A DNA stretch of 64,000 nt from Bog-473 sp963741995 (GTDB lineage Bacteria; Actinomycetota; Acidimicrobiia; Acidimicrobiales; RAAP-2): contig CAVUKI010000009.1 in assembly GCA_963741995.1 (NCBI GenBank), positions 248,001 to 312,000 of the forward strand, read 5' to 3'. Positions 8,611 to 16,942 of the stretch are shown here, piece by piece. Position 1 is the first letter of the stretch, and each line of letters opens with the position of its first letter. A program made the translations under genes and the position numbers. Below the pieces are notes generated by a model that saw only the letters and a list, made by a program, of their open reading frames with translations, had not been told where the DNA came from and searched no databases.

Positions 8611-9667
8611 ATGGCGACGGGAGCGACGCGCGACGACGCTGCACTCAGGACGGGTTTGGCCCGCTGGGTCACGGCCCATCCGGAAGTCGTGCGTGGTCTG
8701 GCGGGCGCCGAGGGCGGTTCCGGGGGCGGTTCCGGGGAGGTCCAGCTGCTCGGGCTGGCGCGTGCCCAGGGCGGCCAGGCCAACGAGACCGTCCTTGTCG
8801 ACCTCGGCCCCGCGCATCCGGGAATGGTGGTGCGCTTGCCGCCGCTCGAGCCCACGTTCCCGGACTACGACCTCGGCCCGCAGGCGCTGGTGCAGAACGC
8901 CGTCGCTGCATCGGGCGTGCCCGCGCCCGGCGCCGGCGGTGTCCGTCACCGATCCCGAGTGGATCGGCTCGTCCTTCCTGGCCATGCCGCGTGTGGTGGG
9001 CGACATCCCCGGGCCGGCGCCCTTCTTCGATCCCTACGTGCGTGACGCCGGGCCCGCGCTCCAACGCGTCATGCACGACCGCCTCATTGACGCGGTCGCC
9101 GACATCCATGCCGTCGACTGGGAAGGGAACGGTCTGAGGTCCGCGTTGCCGGGGATGCGGCTGCGGGACGCGGTGGAGCGTTGGGTCGGCTATGTGGGGT
9201 GGTCCTCGGAGGGCGATCCGCTGCCGGCGCTGGAACAGGCTCTCGATTGGTGCGTCCGCCATGTGCCGGCGGAGCGCGCCGCCGTCCTGCTGTGGGGCGA
9301 TGTCCGCCTGGGCAACCTCGTCTTCGATCCCGAGCGCCGCCTCACTGCGGTGCTCGATTGGGACTTGGCCTCGCTCGGTCCCCGTGAAATGGATCTCGGC
9401 TGGCACTTCGGCCTCGAATTCATGATGGAGGAGTTGTTCGGAGGACGGCTTCCCGGCCTTCCCGGCCCCGCCGAGGCGTTGGAGCGCTACGAGCGACGCA
9501 GCGGGTACGAAGTGAAAGAGCTCGCCTGGCACGAGGTGTTCGCCCTGGTGCGTGCCCTGGCCATCAACGACCGGCACCAGCGCATCACCGGCGAGGCGCG
9601 CCGGCGCGACAATCCGATGGGGGACATCCTGCTGGCGCGCCTGGAGGCCGCCGCCGAGGCCGGGTGA
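8611..9667 (+). CDS. Aminoglycoside phosphotransferase-family protein, one-base frameshift
   Basis: Two frames together give about 351 residues of an APH/choline kinase-like fold. Frame 1 carries the nucleotide-binding N-lobe (GGQANETVLVDL, MVVRLPPLEP). An extra C in the CCC run at 8926-8928 then moves the reading frame by one. After correction the text continues PAPAVSVTDPEWIGSSFLAMPRV, with the catalytic LLWGDVRLGNLVFD near 9297 (Asp in the position of the HGDxxxxN loop) and the metal-binding AVLDWDLASLG. The family phosphorylates small alcohols; actinobacterial members next to P450 and SDR genes are common. Likely an assembly error rather than a true pseudogene. Confidence 0.8.
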
Positions 9668-9755
9668 CGGGCCCAAAACGCCCGCCTTGTCGAACCCCTC
9701 GCCAAGCGTGCAGTCAGACTCGGGTGCGTGCGCCGCGGCACAGTACGCTCGCTCC

Positions 9756-10970
9756 GTGTCCGGGGACCAGCGGGGCCAGTTCGACCTCAGCGAGATCGAC
9801 CCCCGCGATGCTGCATTCTTCCTCCGGGGTGACTACTACGACGTCTTGGCAAGGCTGCGTTCCGAGGCCCCGGTCCACGAGTGTGCCCCCGGCTTCTGGG
9901 TTGTCAGCCGCTACGAGGACATCCGCACTCTGAGCCGCGACCCGGGTCACTTCTGCTCGGGACAGGGCGCGTTGGTCAATGACCCGATGCGGGGGAGCGA
10001 GGCTCCCATGTCGGCGCGCTCCATCCTCCACATGGATCCCCCCGAGCATGCCGTCTTCCGGGGCCTGGTCAACCGTCGGTTCACGCCGCGGGCCATGTCG
10101 GGCTTAACTGAGTCGATCCGCAAGAGCGCCTCGACCTTGCTCGACGCCGCCGAGCCCTGCGACGAGATCGATTTCGTCGCCGAGCTCGCGGCACCATTCC
10201 CGTTGATCGTGATCGCAGAGCTCCTCGGGATCGACGAGTCGGACCGGGAGGACTTTCGCGGCTGGTCCGACGCCGCCATCGAATCGCCCGACCTGCCGGC
10301 CGACGAGACCATGGCGGCGCTCGGCGAGCTCTCCGGGTTCATCGTCGAGCACATCCGGTCCAAGCGCGAACGCCCGGGGGACGATCTGGTCTCACTGCTC
10401 GTGGGCAGCGAAGTCGACGGATGCCCGCTCAGCAGGGAGGAGCTGTTCATGTTTCTCCTGACGCTGCTCGTGGCTGGAAACGAGACCACCCGGACCCTGT
10501 TGTCGGGGACGGCGGTCGTCCTGCACGAGCACCCCGACCAACGCGCCGCCCTGGCTTCTGACGTGTCGTTGGTGCCCGGGGGAGTGGAGGAGTGCCTCCG
10601 TTGGGTCACGCCGGTCCATGCGTTCTGCCGCACCGCCACCGAGGACGCCGTGGTGGCGGACACCGCGATCAGTGCCGGCGACTACCTGTGCATGCTGTAC
10701 GCGTCGGGGAACCGGGACGAGCGGGTTTTCGGCGATGACGCGGCACGGTTCGACGTGCGGCGGGCCGCCAATCCGATGCACGTCGCCTTCGGCTTCGGCG
10801 AGCACGTGTGTCTCGGGGCGAGCCTCGCCCGCCTGGAGGCGAGGATCTTCGTGGAAGAGCTTCTCGGGCGCTTCCCGTCCTACGACATCACGGGTACGGC
10901 GGAGAGGGTGCGCTCGACCACGGTCGCGGGGGTCAGGTCGCTCCCCGTCGTGCTGGCACCCGCAGGCTGA
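9756..10970 (+). CDS. Cytochrome P450
   Basis: A 404-residue soluble bacterial P450. The I-helix oxygen-binding motif is AGNETT (about residue 245), the ExxR motif ECLR lies at about 285, and the heme-binding loop is FGFGEHVCLGA (about 352, axial Cys in VCLG). Start GTG at 9756 gives the expected N-terminus. TACGCT at 9744-9749 sits seven bases before this start and could be the -10 of a leaderless transcript, without a good -35. The last 91 bases overlap the 3' end of the opposite-strand regulator gene. Redox partners are not nearby. Confidence 0.93.
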   Translation: MSGDQRGQFDLSEIDPRDAAFFLRGDYYDVLARLRSEAPVHECAPGFWVVSRYEDIRTLSRDPGHFCSGQGALVNDPMRGSEAPMSARSILHMDPPEHAVFRGLVNRRFTPRAMSGLTESIRKSASTLLDAAEPCDEIDFVAELAAPFPLIVIAELLGIDESDREDFRGWSDAAIESPDLPADETMAALGELSGFIVEHIRSKRERPGDDLVSLLVGSEVDGCPLSREELFMFLLTLLVAGNETTRTLLSGTAVVLHEHPDQRAALASDVSLVPGGVEECLRWVTPVHAFCRTATEDAVVADTAISAGDYLCMLYASGNRDERVFGDDAARFDVRRAANPMHVAFGFGEHVCLGASLARLEARIFVEELLGRFPSYDITGTAERVRSTTVAGVRSLPVVLAPAG

Positions 10971-11971
10971 GCCTCGCCGGCTCTCAGCAGCACCGCTTGA
11001 CGGAGCTCGTCGAGCAGCAGCTCGACCGCGGCGGCGTCCGCGCTGAGCCGAAGCCGTCCGCCGTGGCGCTCCGAGCGGACCAACCCGTTCTCCCGTAACA
11101 ACTTGACGTGCATGCTCACGGTGGGTTGGGCCAGCCGGAAGAGCATCGCCAACTCGCCCACGGTGCTCGGTGCGCTCGCCAGCGAGTGCAGGAGCGCCAG
11201 ACGGGTGGGATCGGCCACTGCCTTGAGCCGTCGCGCCACCGACTCGGTGCGGGCCCGGGCAACGACGTCACCCTGGCCGACGCCGGTTCCGATGATGACG
11301 AGCCCCGAGACCTCGATGTACATGCTCGAGCCGAAGAACAGGCAGGGGATGAAGAGAAGCGGCTCTCCGGCCTCGACGTTGGCCAGGATCTCGGGCATCC
11401 GCTCTTCCAAGATGTCACAGCCCTTCGCTATGAATGACTCCAGTGATCGACCTCGCTCGTACTGCGCAATGAGGTGGCGCCCTGTTTCTTCCAGGATGGG
11501 CAGCGCCTGTTGCCACATCTCGTCCACGGGCGCCCAGACCTCTTCGAGGAGGGCGAGGTACGAACGCAGGAGCTCGGGCGACTCCCGCAGCCGGCGAAAG
11601 CGGTCGAGGAAGATCTCCCGGTCCCCGGGACTCTCCGACGGCATGGCCAGATCGAGCCGGACCGTGGCCACCGCTTCCTCGAGGGCGGCCCACAGCTCGT
11701 CCGGGTCGGTTGCACTTATGGCCCCGGCGTGTTGGGCCAGAACCTGCATCTCGGTGAAGCAGGTCTCCTCCGACGAATCGTTCCAGAAGGTCCGGACCCG
11801 GTCGGCGAGGTCTTCCCGGCCCTTGAACATCTCGGCCAGCTTCGGATATCGGGCCTGCATGGAGGGACGGGCGGCAACGGAGAGGAGCCAGGAGAGATCG
11901 GTTGCCAGCGAGGGTGTGGCACTGACCGACTTCGTCCTGGGGCCTGTGGTCTCTTCAGTAAACATAGGCAT
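10880..11971 (-). CDS. ArsR-type winged-helix regulator with long N-terminal domain (DUF5937-like)
   Basis: A 363-residue regulator. Residues 1 to about 230 form a helical, acidic domain without recognised motif; residues about 235-320 form an ArsR-type winged helix (DPTRLALLHSLASAP, VGELAMLFRLAQPTVSMHVKLLRENGLV). This architecture is common in actinobacterial regulators carrying DUF5937. It is transcribed from a near-ideal promoter whose spacer is a palindromic operator, so autoregulation is likely. ATG 11971 falls at the predicted transcription start, which implies a leaderless mRNA; ATG 11965 is a second in-frame start. Its 3' end overlaps the P450 by 91 bases. Confidence 0.87.
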   Translation of the reverse strand: MPMFTEETTGPRTKSVSATPSLATDLSWLLSVAARPSMQARYPKLAEMFKGREDLADRVRTFWNDSSEETCFTEMQVLAQHAGAISATDPDELWAALEEAVATVRLDLAMPSESPGDREIFLDRFRRLRESPELLRSYLALLEEVWAPVDEMWQQALPILEETGRHLIAQYERGRSLESFIAKGCDILEERMPEILANVEAGEPLLFIPCLFFGSSMYIEVSGLVIIGTGVGQGDVVARARTESVARRLKAVADPTRLALLHSLASAPSTVGELAMLFRLAQPTVSMHVKLLRENGLVRSERHGGRLRLSADAAAVELLLDELRQAVLLRAGEAQPAGASTTGSDLTPATVVERTLSAVPVMS

Positions 11972-11977
11972 GCGTCT

Positions 11978-12006
11978 ATATTAGAATATTCTTGAATTCA
12001 TGTCAA
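11978..12006 (-). promoter_or_regulatory. Promoter of the ArsR-type regulator, probably leaderless
   Basis: On the minus strand TTGACA (12006-12001) is followed by exactly 17 bases and TAATAT (11983-11978). Six bases later comes the ATG at 11971, so transcription should begin at or next to the start codon. This is the best sigma-A match in the window. Confidence 0.8.
11983..12000. promoter_or_regulatory. Palindromic operator between divergent promoters
   Basis: Two abutting perfect palindromes, AGAATATTCT (11983-11992) and TGAATTCA (11993-12000), fill the -35/-10 spacer of the regulator promoter and overlap the -35 of the rightward promoter. AT-rich inverted repeats of this kind are typical ArsR-family sites. 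Binding by the adjacent regulator is inferred. Confidence 0.65.
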
Positions 12007-12020
12007 CTATCGGGTAGTGT
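11992..12020 (+). promoter_or_regulatory. Candidate rightward promoter for the small ORF and sulfatase genes
   Basis: TTGAAT (11992-11997) and TAGTGT (12015-12020) are separated by 17 bases, giving a plausible sigma-A promoter pointing right. It shares the operator region with the leftward regulator promoter. Transcription would start near 12027, ahead of the small ORF at 12080 and the sulfatase at 12405. Confidence 0.5.
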
Positions 12021-12079
12021 GGACATTCGTTGGGTGGGATTTGTGATTCGGCAACAACAGAAGCAAGCGAGGTGAACGG

Positions 12080-12328
12080 ATGATCCAGACGAGGGCAGTG
12101 CAGTCGCAGGCCGACGCCCACCGGCGGGATCTGATGGCTTCGGCTGGACCGCGGCGAGTGAGCCGCGGTGAGGCGGCGACGAGTAAGGCCGCCTCGATGC
12201 AGCGCTCGGCCACCGGACTCCCGGTACCCGGTGGCCGAGCAGTGCACCGAGCCGTGGCACCACGGCTCGGGGCCTGGTTGATCGAGTTCGGGACGAAGCT
12301 CGGAGGAGCGACTGTCCGTACGTCTTGA
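12080..12328 (+). CDS. Small basic protein of unknown function
   Basis: An 82-codon ORF with a good ribosome site, GAGGTGA at 12069-12075, four bases before ATG. The product is Arg- and Ala-rich; its end (APRLGAWLIEFGTKLGG) resembles the C-terminal amphipathic helix of short actinobacterial proteins of the type found near regulators. The middle of the ORF contains three perfect hairpins, so the DNA could instead encode a structured leader RNA. I cannot decide between the two from the sequence. Confidence 0.45.
   Translation: MIQTRAVQSQADAHRRDLMASAGPRRVSRGEAATSKAASMQRSATGLPVPGGRAVHRAVAPRLGAWLIEFGTKLGGATVRTS
12148..12270 (+). repeat. Three consecutive perfect inverted repeats (possible RNA structure)
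   Basis: Stem 1: ACCGCGGC (12148-12155) with GCCGCGGT (12162-12169). Stem 2: GCTCGGCCACCGG (12204-12216) with its exact complement (12228-12240), loop of 11. Stem 3: CCGAGCCGTGG (12247-12257) with CCACGGCTCGG (12260-12270), loop of 2. They lie in the leader of the sulfatase gene and within the small ORF. None is followed by a T run, so simple terminators are unlikely. The rest of 12329-12404 holds nothing I recognise beyond a short GC-rich repeat. Confidence 0.6.
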
Positions 12329-12404
12329 GCTCGACCGTGATCGGGCGCCGCGCCTTCGGGCGGCCGGTCCGGCCGAGGGTTCGTGACATCGGCAAGAGTT
12401 GGGC

Positions 12405-13964
12405 ATGCCGCCGCCCCGCAACGTCCTCTTCATCACGCTCGACCAGTGGCGCGGAGACTGCTTGTCAGCCCTCGGTCATCCGGTCGTCGAGACGCCCACC
12501 CTGGACGCATTGGCGAGCCGAGGGGTTCTGTTCGCCAACCACTGGGCCAACGCTGCGCCGTGCGGGCCATCGCGAGCGTGCCTCTACACCGGCACATACC
12601 AACACCGCAATCGCTCCATTCTCAACGGGACTCCCTTGGACGCCCGGTTCACCAATGTCGCGCTGTTGGCCCGTGAAGCGGGCTACGACCCGGTGCTCTT
12701 CGGGTACACCGACTCGTCCGTCGATCCGCGCACCGTCCCTGCCGGCGACCCGAGACTGTTCAGCTACGAGGGCGTACTCCCGGGATTTCGCGCCCTGCTG
12801 GAGGATCCCTGGGAAAAGGGGAGCCCGGCGTGGGGACGTTGGCTCGCCGCGCAGGGCTTCGAGGTCCCGTCCAACCCGCATGATCTCTACGAGCCGATAG
12901 AAGGCTTCCAGGGCGCCAACGACCACGGTTCGACCTGGGCGCCGGCACGCTTTCCCGTCGAGCTCTCCCAAACGAGCTTTGTGCGCCGAGCCGTCGTCGA
13001 GTGGTTGGAGCAGAACGGCGACGCTCCCTTCTTCGTCCATGCGTCCTTCATCCGGCCCCACCCGCCGCGCCGGAACCCGATCGGGTACCACGACCGCTAT
13101 GCGGCCGAGGCGGTGGGACCGTTCGTCGGGTGCCCCACTCCGGAAGAAGAGGGTGCGATTCATCCATTGGGTGCGTTCGCCATGGCGGCCCGCGGGGTGG
13201 GCGCGCCCAAAGAAGACCGGGAGCGCCGGCAGCTACGGGCGACCTACTACGGAGCACAGAGCGAGGTCGACGATGGGTTGGCTCCGCTCTTCGAGTACCT
13301 CACGCGCAGCGGTTTGGCCGAGTCGACCCTTGTGGTGCTCACCAGCGACCATGGCGAGATGGGCGGCGATCACTGGCTGCTCGAGAAGCTCGGCTTCTGG
13401 GACGAGAGCTATCACGTCCCGTTGATCGTGGTGGACCCGCGCTCGGAGGCCGATGGGGCGCGAGGGAAAATCGTCGAGGCCGTCACCGAATCCGTCGATG
13501 TGCTGCCGACGATCTGCGACTTCATGGGAGTCGAGGTGCCCCTGCAGGCCGATGGCTGGTCGCTCGGTCCCTTCCTGCGCGGCGAGCCGGCCCCCGCCCA
13601 CTGGCGCGACACGGCGCACTTCGAATGGAGCTTCGCGGACCCGGCCCACCTGGTGGCCGAACGGGCCTTCGGAATCCCGATGAGCCACTGCGCGCTGGCG
13701 GTATCCCGCGGGCCGAAGTACAAGTACGTCCAGTTCGGGGCTGACGCCGCCCTGTTGCCTCCGTTGTTGTTCGATCTCTCCAGCGATCCGGAACAGAGAC
13801 ACAACCTCCTGGGCGAGGACGGTGCCGACGCCGGCGTCGCCGCCGCCTGGGAAGCCACCAGGGAGTTGCTCCAGTGGCGGATGCGCACCGCGGAACGGAC
13901 GCTGAGCAGCAGCTTCCTCGACCCGGAGCGTGGTCTCGTCGAAGTACGTGATACCTGGCGCTGA
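12405..13964 (+). CDS. Sulfatase (alkaline phosphatase superfamily)
   Basis: A 519-residue type I sulfatase or phosphonate monoester hydrolase-like enzyme. It begins with the metal motif NVLFITLDQWRGD; the formylglycine motif CGPSR is intact with Cys at residue 53; LTSDHGEMGGDH near residue 310 supplies further metal ligands. No signal peptide is seen, so action is in the cytoplasm. The Cys must be converted by a formylglycine-generating enzyme, not present in the window. It lies downstream of an operator-controlled promoter and ahead of two SDR genes, which suggests hydrolysis of a sulfate ester before alcohol oxidation. Confidence 0.88.
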   Translation: MPPPRNVLFITLDQWRGDCLSALGHPVVETPTLDALASRGVLFANHWANAAPCGPSRACLYTGTYQHRNRSILNGTPLDARFTNVALLAREAGYDPVLFGYTDSSVDPRTVPAGDPRLFSYEGVLPGFRALLEDPWEKGSPAWGRWLAAQGFEVPSNPHDLYEPIEGFQGANDHGSTWAPARFPVELSQTSFVRRAVVEWLEQNGDAPFFVHASFIRPHPPRRNPIGYHDRYAAEAVGPFVGCPTPEEEGAIHPLGAFAMAARGVGAPKEDRERRQLRATYYGAQSEVDDGLAPLFEYLTRSGLAESTLVVLTSDHGEMGGDHWLLEKLGFWDESYHVPLIVVDPRSEADGARGKIVEAVTESVDVLPTICDFMGVEVPLQADGWSLGPFLRGEPAPAHWRDTAHFEWSFADPAHLVAERAFGIPMSHCALAVSRGPKYKYVQFGADAALLPPLLFDLSSDPEQRHNLLGEDGADAGVAAAWEATRELLQWRMRTAERTLSSSFLDPERGLVEVRDTWR

Positions 13965-14029
13965 GGGCCCGTCGGTCGGCCGACCTTGTGGAATGCTGAC
14001 GCCTGCTCGTCATGAGGAGGCTGTGCGCG

Positions 14030-14908
14030 GTGCCGGACATGCAGGGGAAGACAGCGGTCGTCACCGGTGGCAATTCCGGCATCGGGTTCGAGACGGCCGC
14101 TGCCCTGGCTTCCATGGGGGCCCGGGTGCTGGTCACGGCTCGGAACGCAGACAAGGGCCGTGCGGCGGTGGCGGCCATCACGCAACGACTCCACGGTGAG
14201 GGCCAGGTCCAGCTCGTCGTCTTCGACCTGGCCGACCTGGCGTCCGTCCGGCGCGGCGCGGCGGAGATCCTGGAGCAGGCGCCGAGGCTGGACGTGCTCG
14301 TCAACAACGCGGGCCTCGTGCTGACCGAGCGCGCCGAGACGGTGGACGGTTACGAGGCCACGTTCGCCATCAACCATCTCGGCCCGTTCCTCTTGACGAA
14401 CTTGCTGCTCGAACGCATCACGGCTTCGGCCCCGGCCCGGGTGGTGAACGTGGCGTCCACCGCCCACAACACGGCCCGCAAGGGGATCCCCTTCGATGAT
14501 CTGCAGTCCACAGGGCACTACCGCGGGATGCGGGTGTACGGCCAGTCCAAGCTGGCCAACATCTTGTTCACTTTGGAGTTGGCTCGGCGCTCAGAAGGCA
14601 CGGGGGTCACGGCGAATTCACTGCATCCGGGGACGGTGCGCACTGGGTACGGGGGCGACGGCGATGCGCGAGGGTTTCTGGCCTTCGGGATCAAGATCGC
14701 CAGTCCCTTCTTTCTCTCGCCAGCCAAGGGCGCCCGGACCTCCGTGTACCTGGCCTCGTCCTCCGAAGTGGAGGGCGTCAGTGGCGAGTACTTCGTCAAG
14801 TGCAAGCCGAGGACGCCCCGGCGCTGGGCCCAGGACCCCGAGGCGGCGCAGCGGTTATGGCAGGTGAGTGCGGAGCTCGTCGGCCTCGCTCCCGCTGGGA
14901 CGGTCTGA
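14030..14908 (+). CDS. Short-chain dehydrogenase (retinol dehydrogenase-like)
   Basis: A 292-residue SDR: TGGNSGIG cofactor motif, DLADLASVR adenine-ring region, NNAG, NVASTAHN with the catalytic Ser, and YGQSKLAN with the Tyr/Lys pair. The longer C-terminus and text are like the WWOX/retinol dehydrogenase branch, NADP-linked and often acting on hydrophobic alcohols or ketones. GTG at 14030 is favoured because AGGAGG lies nine bases upstream; ATG 14012 and ATG 14039 are alternatives. The next SDR starts two bases after its stop. Confidence 0.88.
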   Translation: MPDMQGKTAVVTGGNSGIGFETAAALASMGARVLVTARNADKGRAAVAAITQRLHGEGQVQLVVFDLADLASVRRGAAEILEQAPRLDVLVNNAGLVLTERAETVDGYEATFAINHLGPFLLTNLLLERITASAPARVVNVASTAHNTARKGIPFDDLQSTGHYRGMRVYGQSKLANILFTLELARRSEGTGVTANSLHPGTVRTGYGGDGDARGFLAFGIKIASPFFLSPAKGARTSVYLASSSEVEGVSGEYFVKCKPRTPRRWAQDPEAAQRLWQVSAELVGLAPAGTV

Positions 14909-14910
14909 GC

Positions 14911-15699
14911 GTGCGAGTGCTCGTGACGGGCGCGGCGCGCGCCATCGGGCGTGCCACGGTCGAGGTATTGGCGGCACGTGGTCACGACGTGGTGGCCACG
15001 GCGCGGAACCCCGAACTGCTCGGCGGGCTGCCGGCGGCCCAGCTGCTGGAACTCGACGTCAGCGATGACACATCGGTGGAAGCGGCCGTGGCGGCCGCAG
15101 GCGAGCTCGACGCCGTCGTCAACAACGCCGGGCTGCCCGGCTCCGGCCCGCTGGAGAGCTATCCGCTCGACTCCTTCAGCCGGGTGCTCCAGGTGAACAC
15201 CGTCGGCCCCTTGCGCATGGCCCAGGCCGTGGTGCCCCAGTGGCGCGAGCGCGGCAGCGGGGTCCTGGTCAATGTCAGCTCGGTGCAGGGCAGGGTCGGC
15301 ACGCCCCTGGAGGGCCCGTATGCGGCGTCGAAGCACGCCCTCGAAGCGCTGTCCGAGTCGCTCTACTTCGAGCTCGGTCACTTCGGGATCCGCGTGGTGA
15401 TCATTGAGCCCGGCTACATCGCTCCGGGGATGAAGCACGGCGACGACCATCCGGGTCCGGCGGTCTACGCCGACCTGCATGCCCAATGGAGCGCCTCCGC
15501 GAGCACCCTGACCGGGCCCGAGGGCCGGCCGGGACCCGAACTGGTGGGGATGGCAGTGGCTGACGCCCTGGAGGACCCGACCACTCCGTTGCGGGTCGAG
15601 GTCGGTGACGACGCGACCATGGTGCTGCAACTGCGGCGGACGCTCAGCGACGCGGAGTTCGAGGCCACCATGCGCAACGCGCTCGGGCTCGCGTGGTGA
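14911..15699 (+). CDS. Short-chain dehydrogenase/reductase
   Basis: A 262-residue SDR starting VRVLVTGAARAIGRA (cofactor loop), with NNAG near residue 69, NVSSVQG with the catalytic Ser near 118 and YAASKHAL near 137. The C-terminal half is variable and includes EPGYIAPGM. It is directly downstream of another SDR and 13 bases upstream of the EthD-like gene, so all are likely on one transcript. Substrate unknown. Confidence 0.88.
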   Translation: MRVLVTGAARAIGRATVEVLAARGHDVVATARNPELLGGLPAAQLLELDVSDDTSVEAAVAAAGELDAVVNNAGLPGSGPLESYPLDSFSRVLQVNTVGPLRMAQAVVPQWRERGSGVLVNVSSVQGRVGTPLEGPYAASKHALEALSESLYFELGHFGIRVVIIEPGYIAPGMKHGDDHPGPAVYADLHAQWSASASTLTGPEGRPGPELVGMAVADALEDPTTPLRVEVGDDATMVLQLRRTLSDAEFEATMRNALGLAW

Positions 15700-15712
15700 G
15701 GGGAGGAGCGAC

Positions 15713-16435
15713 ATGGAGAAGCTGATGTATCTGACGTGGCTGGGTGAGAAGACCACCAGGTCCGAAGCGGCCGAGGTCATGCTCGGTCGGGTGGGGGAGG
15801 AACTGCTGTCGCTGGACCCCGTGGGCCTGACCATCGACGTCTGGGACCCCGCGAGCGATATCCCGGCTCCGGTCCCGACCCCGGAGGGCGAGACCCCGCT
15901 CCACGGGCTCGTCTCGCTGTGGGTGGACTCGATCGAACAGCGGGTCCCGTTCGAGGAGGTCCTCCAAGCCGAGGCCGTGCGCCTGGCCGGCTATTCCGTC
16001 GTCGAGTCCCTCTATCGCGACTACGGCGGGAACCAGTGGGCGCCGCCGCGCTCGTGGCCCGACGGGGAGCGATCGCCCGGAGTCCTCACGGTGGCCCTGC
16101 TGCAGCAGCACCCCGATCAGAGCTTCGACGAGTGGATCACGCGCTGGCACACCAGGATCTCGCCCATCACCGAGCAGATCCAGCCTCGTACTCGCTACGT
16201 CCGCAACGCGGTGTTCCGGCCGATCACTGACGGGGCGCCACCGGTGGCGGGGATCGTGGAGGAGGCATGGCCCTCCCTGGAGCACGTCACCGACCCGATG
16301 CTGTTCTACTGTGCGGACGGAGACCCCGGACGCATGAATGCCAACGTCACGCAAATGATCGAGGAGATCAATGCGTTCGTCGATCTGAGCACGTTGCGCA
16401 GTGTCACCATGAGCGAATGGATACTGAAGTCATGA
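15713..16435 (+). CDS. EthD-domain-like protein
   Basis: A 240-residue protein with a strong ribosome site (GGGGAGGAG) before ATG. The text MYLTWLGEKTTRSEAAEVML at the start and SFDEWITRWHTRISPITEQIQPRTRYVRN near residue 140 look like two EthD/dimeric alpha-beta barrel repeats. Such proteins accompany P450 and SDR genes in degradation clusters, often as small monooxygenases, cyclases or helpers. Its stop overlaps the next ATG by four bases. The role is not certain. Confidence 0.65.
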   Translation: MEKLMYLTWLGEKTTRSEAAEVMLGRVGEELLSLDPVGLTIDVWDPASDIPAPVPTPEGETPLHGLVSLWVDSIEQRVPFEEVLQAEAVRLAGYSVVESLYRDYGGNQWAPPRSWPDGERSPGVLTVALLQQHPDQSFDEWITRWHTRISPITEQIQPRTRYVRNAVFRPITDGAPPVAGIVEEAWPSLEHVTDPMLFYCADGDPGRMNANVTQMIEEINAFVDLSTLRSVTMSEWILKS

Positions 16436-16896
16436 CACAGAAGTGGAGCCGGGAAGAGCTGGAGCAGGCGCACCAGCACTACATGGACACGGCAGGCCGG
16501 TGCGCGGCCAGCGGCGAGTGGCGACAATGGGCCGACCTCTTCACCGAAGACGCAGAGTATCTCGAGCACACGTTCGGCACCTTCCGCGGGCCCGATGAGA
16601 TTTATGCCTGGATCGCGCCGCTCATGGCGGAGTGGCCGAACAAGGACATGAACTCGTTTCCGCACGCATGGTGTGTGTGCGACGAGGAGCGGGGCTGGTG
16701 GGTGTGCCGGATTGAGAACCGCATGAAGGATCCGGGCGACGGATCGGTGCACCAGGCCCACAACATCACGGTCTTGCACTATGCCGGCGACATGAAGTTC
16801 TCGTACGAGGAGGACGCGTACAACCCGGCCGCCTTCGGACCGATGATCCAGGCGTGGACCGAGACGTACACGGCCAACGGAGGAACGCCCGGGTGA
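16432..16896 (+). CDS. SnoaL-like / NTF2-fold protein
   Basis: A 154-residue protein with the cone-shaped NTF2 fold signature: helical start ELEQAHQHYMDTAGRC, WADLFTEDAEYLEHTFGTFRGPDEI, and a C-terminal sheet. This family includes ketosteroid isomerases, dehydratases and ring-hydroxylating dioxygenase small subunits. It is translationally coupled to the EthD-like gene. The context (sulfatase, two SDRs, EthD-like) points to catabolism of a lipid or steroid-like molecule, which is an inference. Confidence 0.72.
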   Translation: MTQKWSREELEQAHQHYMDTAGRCAASGEWRQWADLFTEDAEYLEHTFGTFRGPDEIYAWIAPLMAEWPNKDMNSFPHAWCVCDEERGWWVCRIENRMKDPGDGSVHQAHNITVLHYAGDMKFSYEEDAYNPAAFGPMIQAWTETYTANGGTPG

Positions 16897-16942
16897 GCGG
16901 ATTGCCCTCGCAGCGGGCGACGGCGCCGGCGTCGACCGCCTG

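Noticed and set aside
12204..12270. Hairpins as simple Rho-independent terminators
   Set aside because: No T run follows either stem and the sulfatase gene lies downstream in the same direction.
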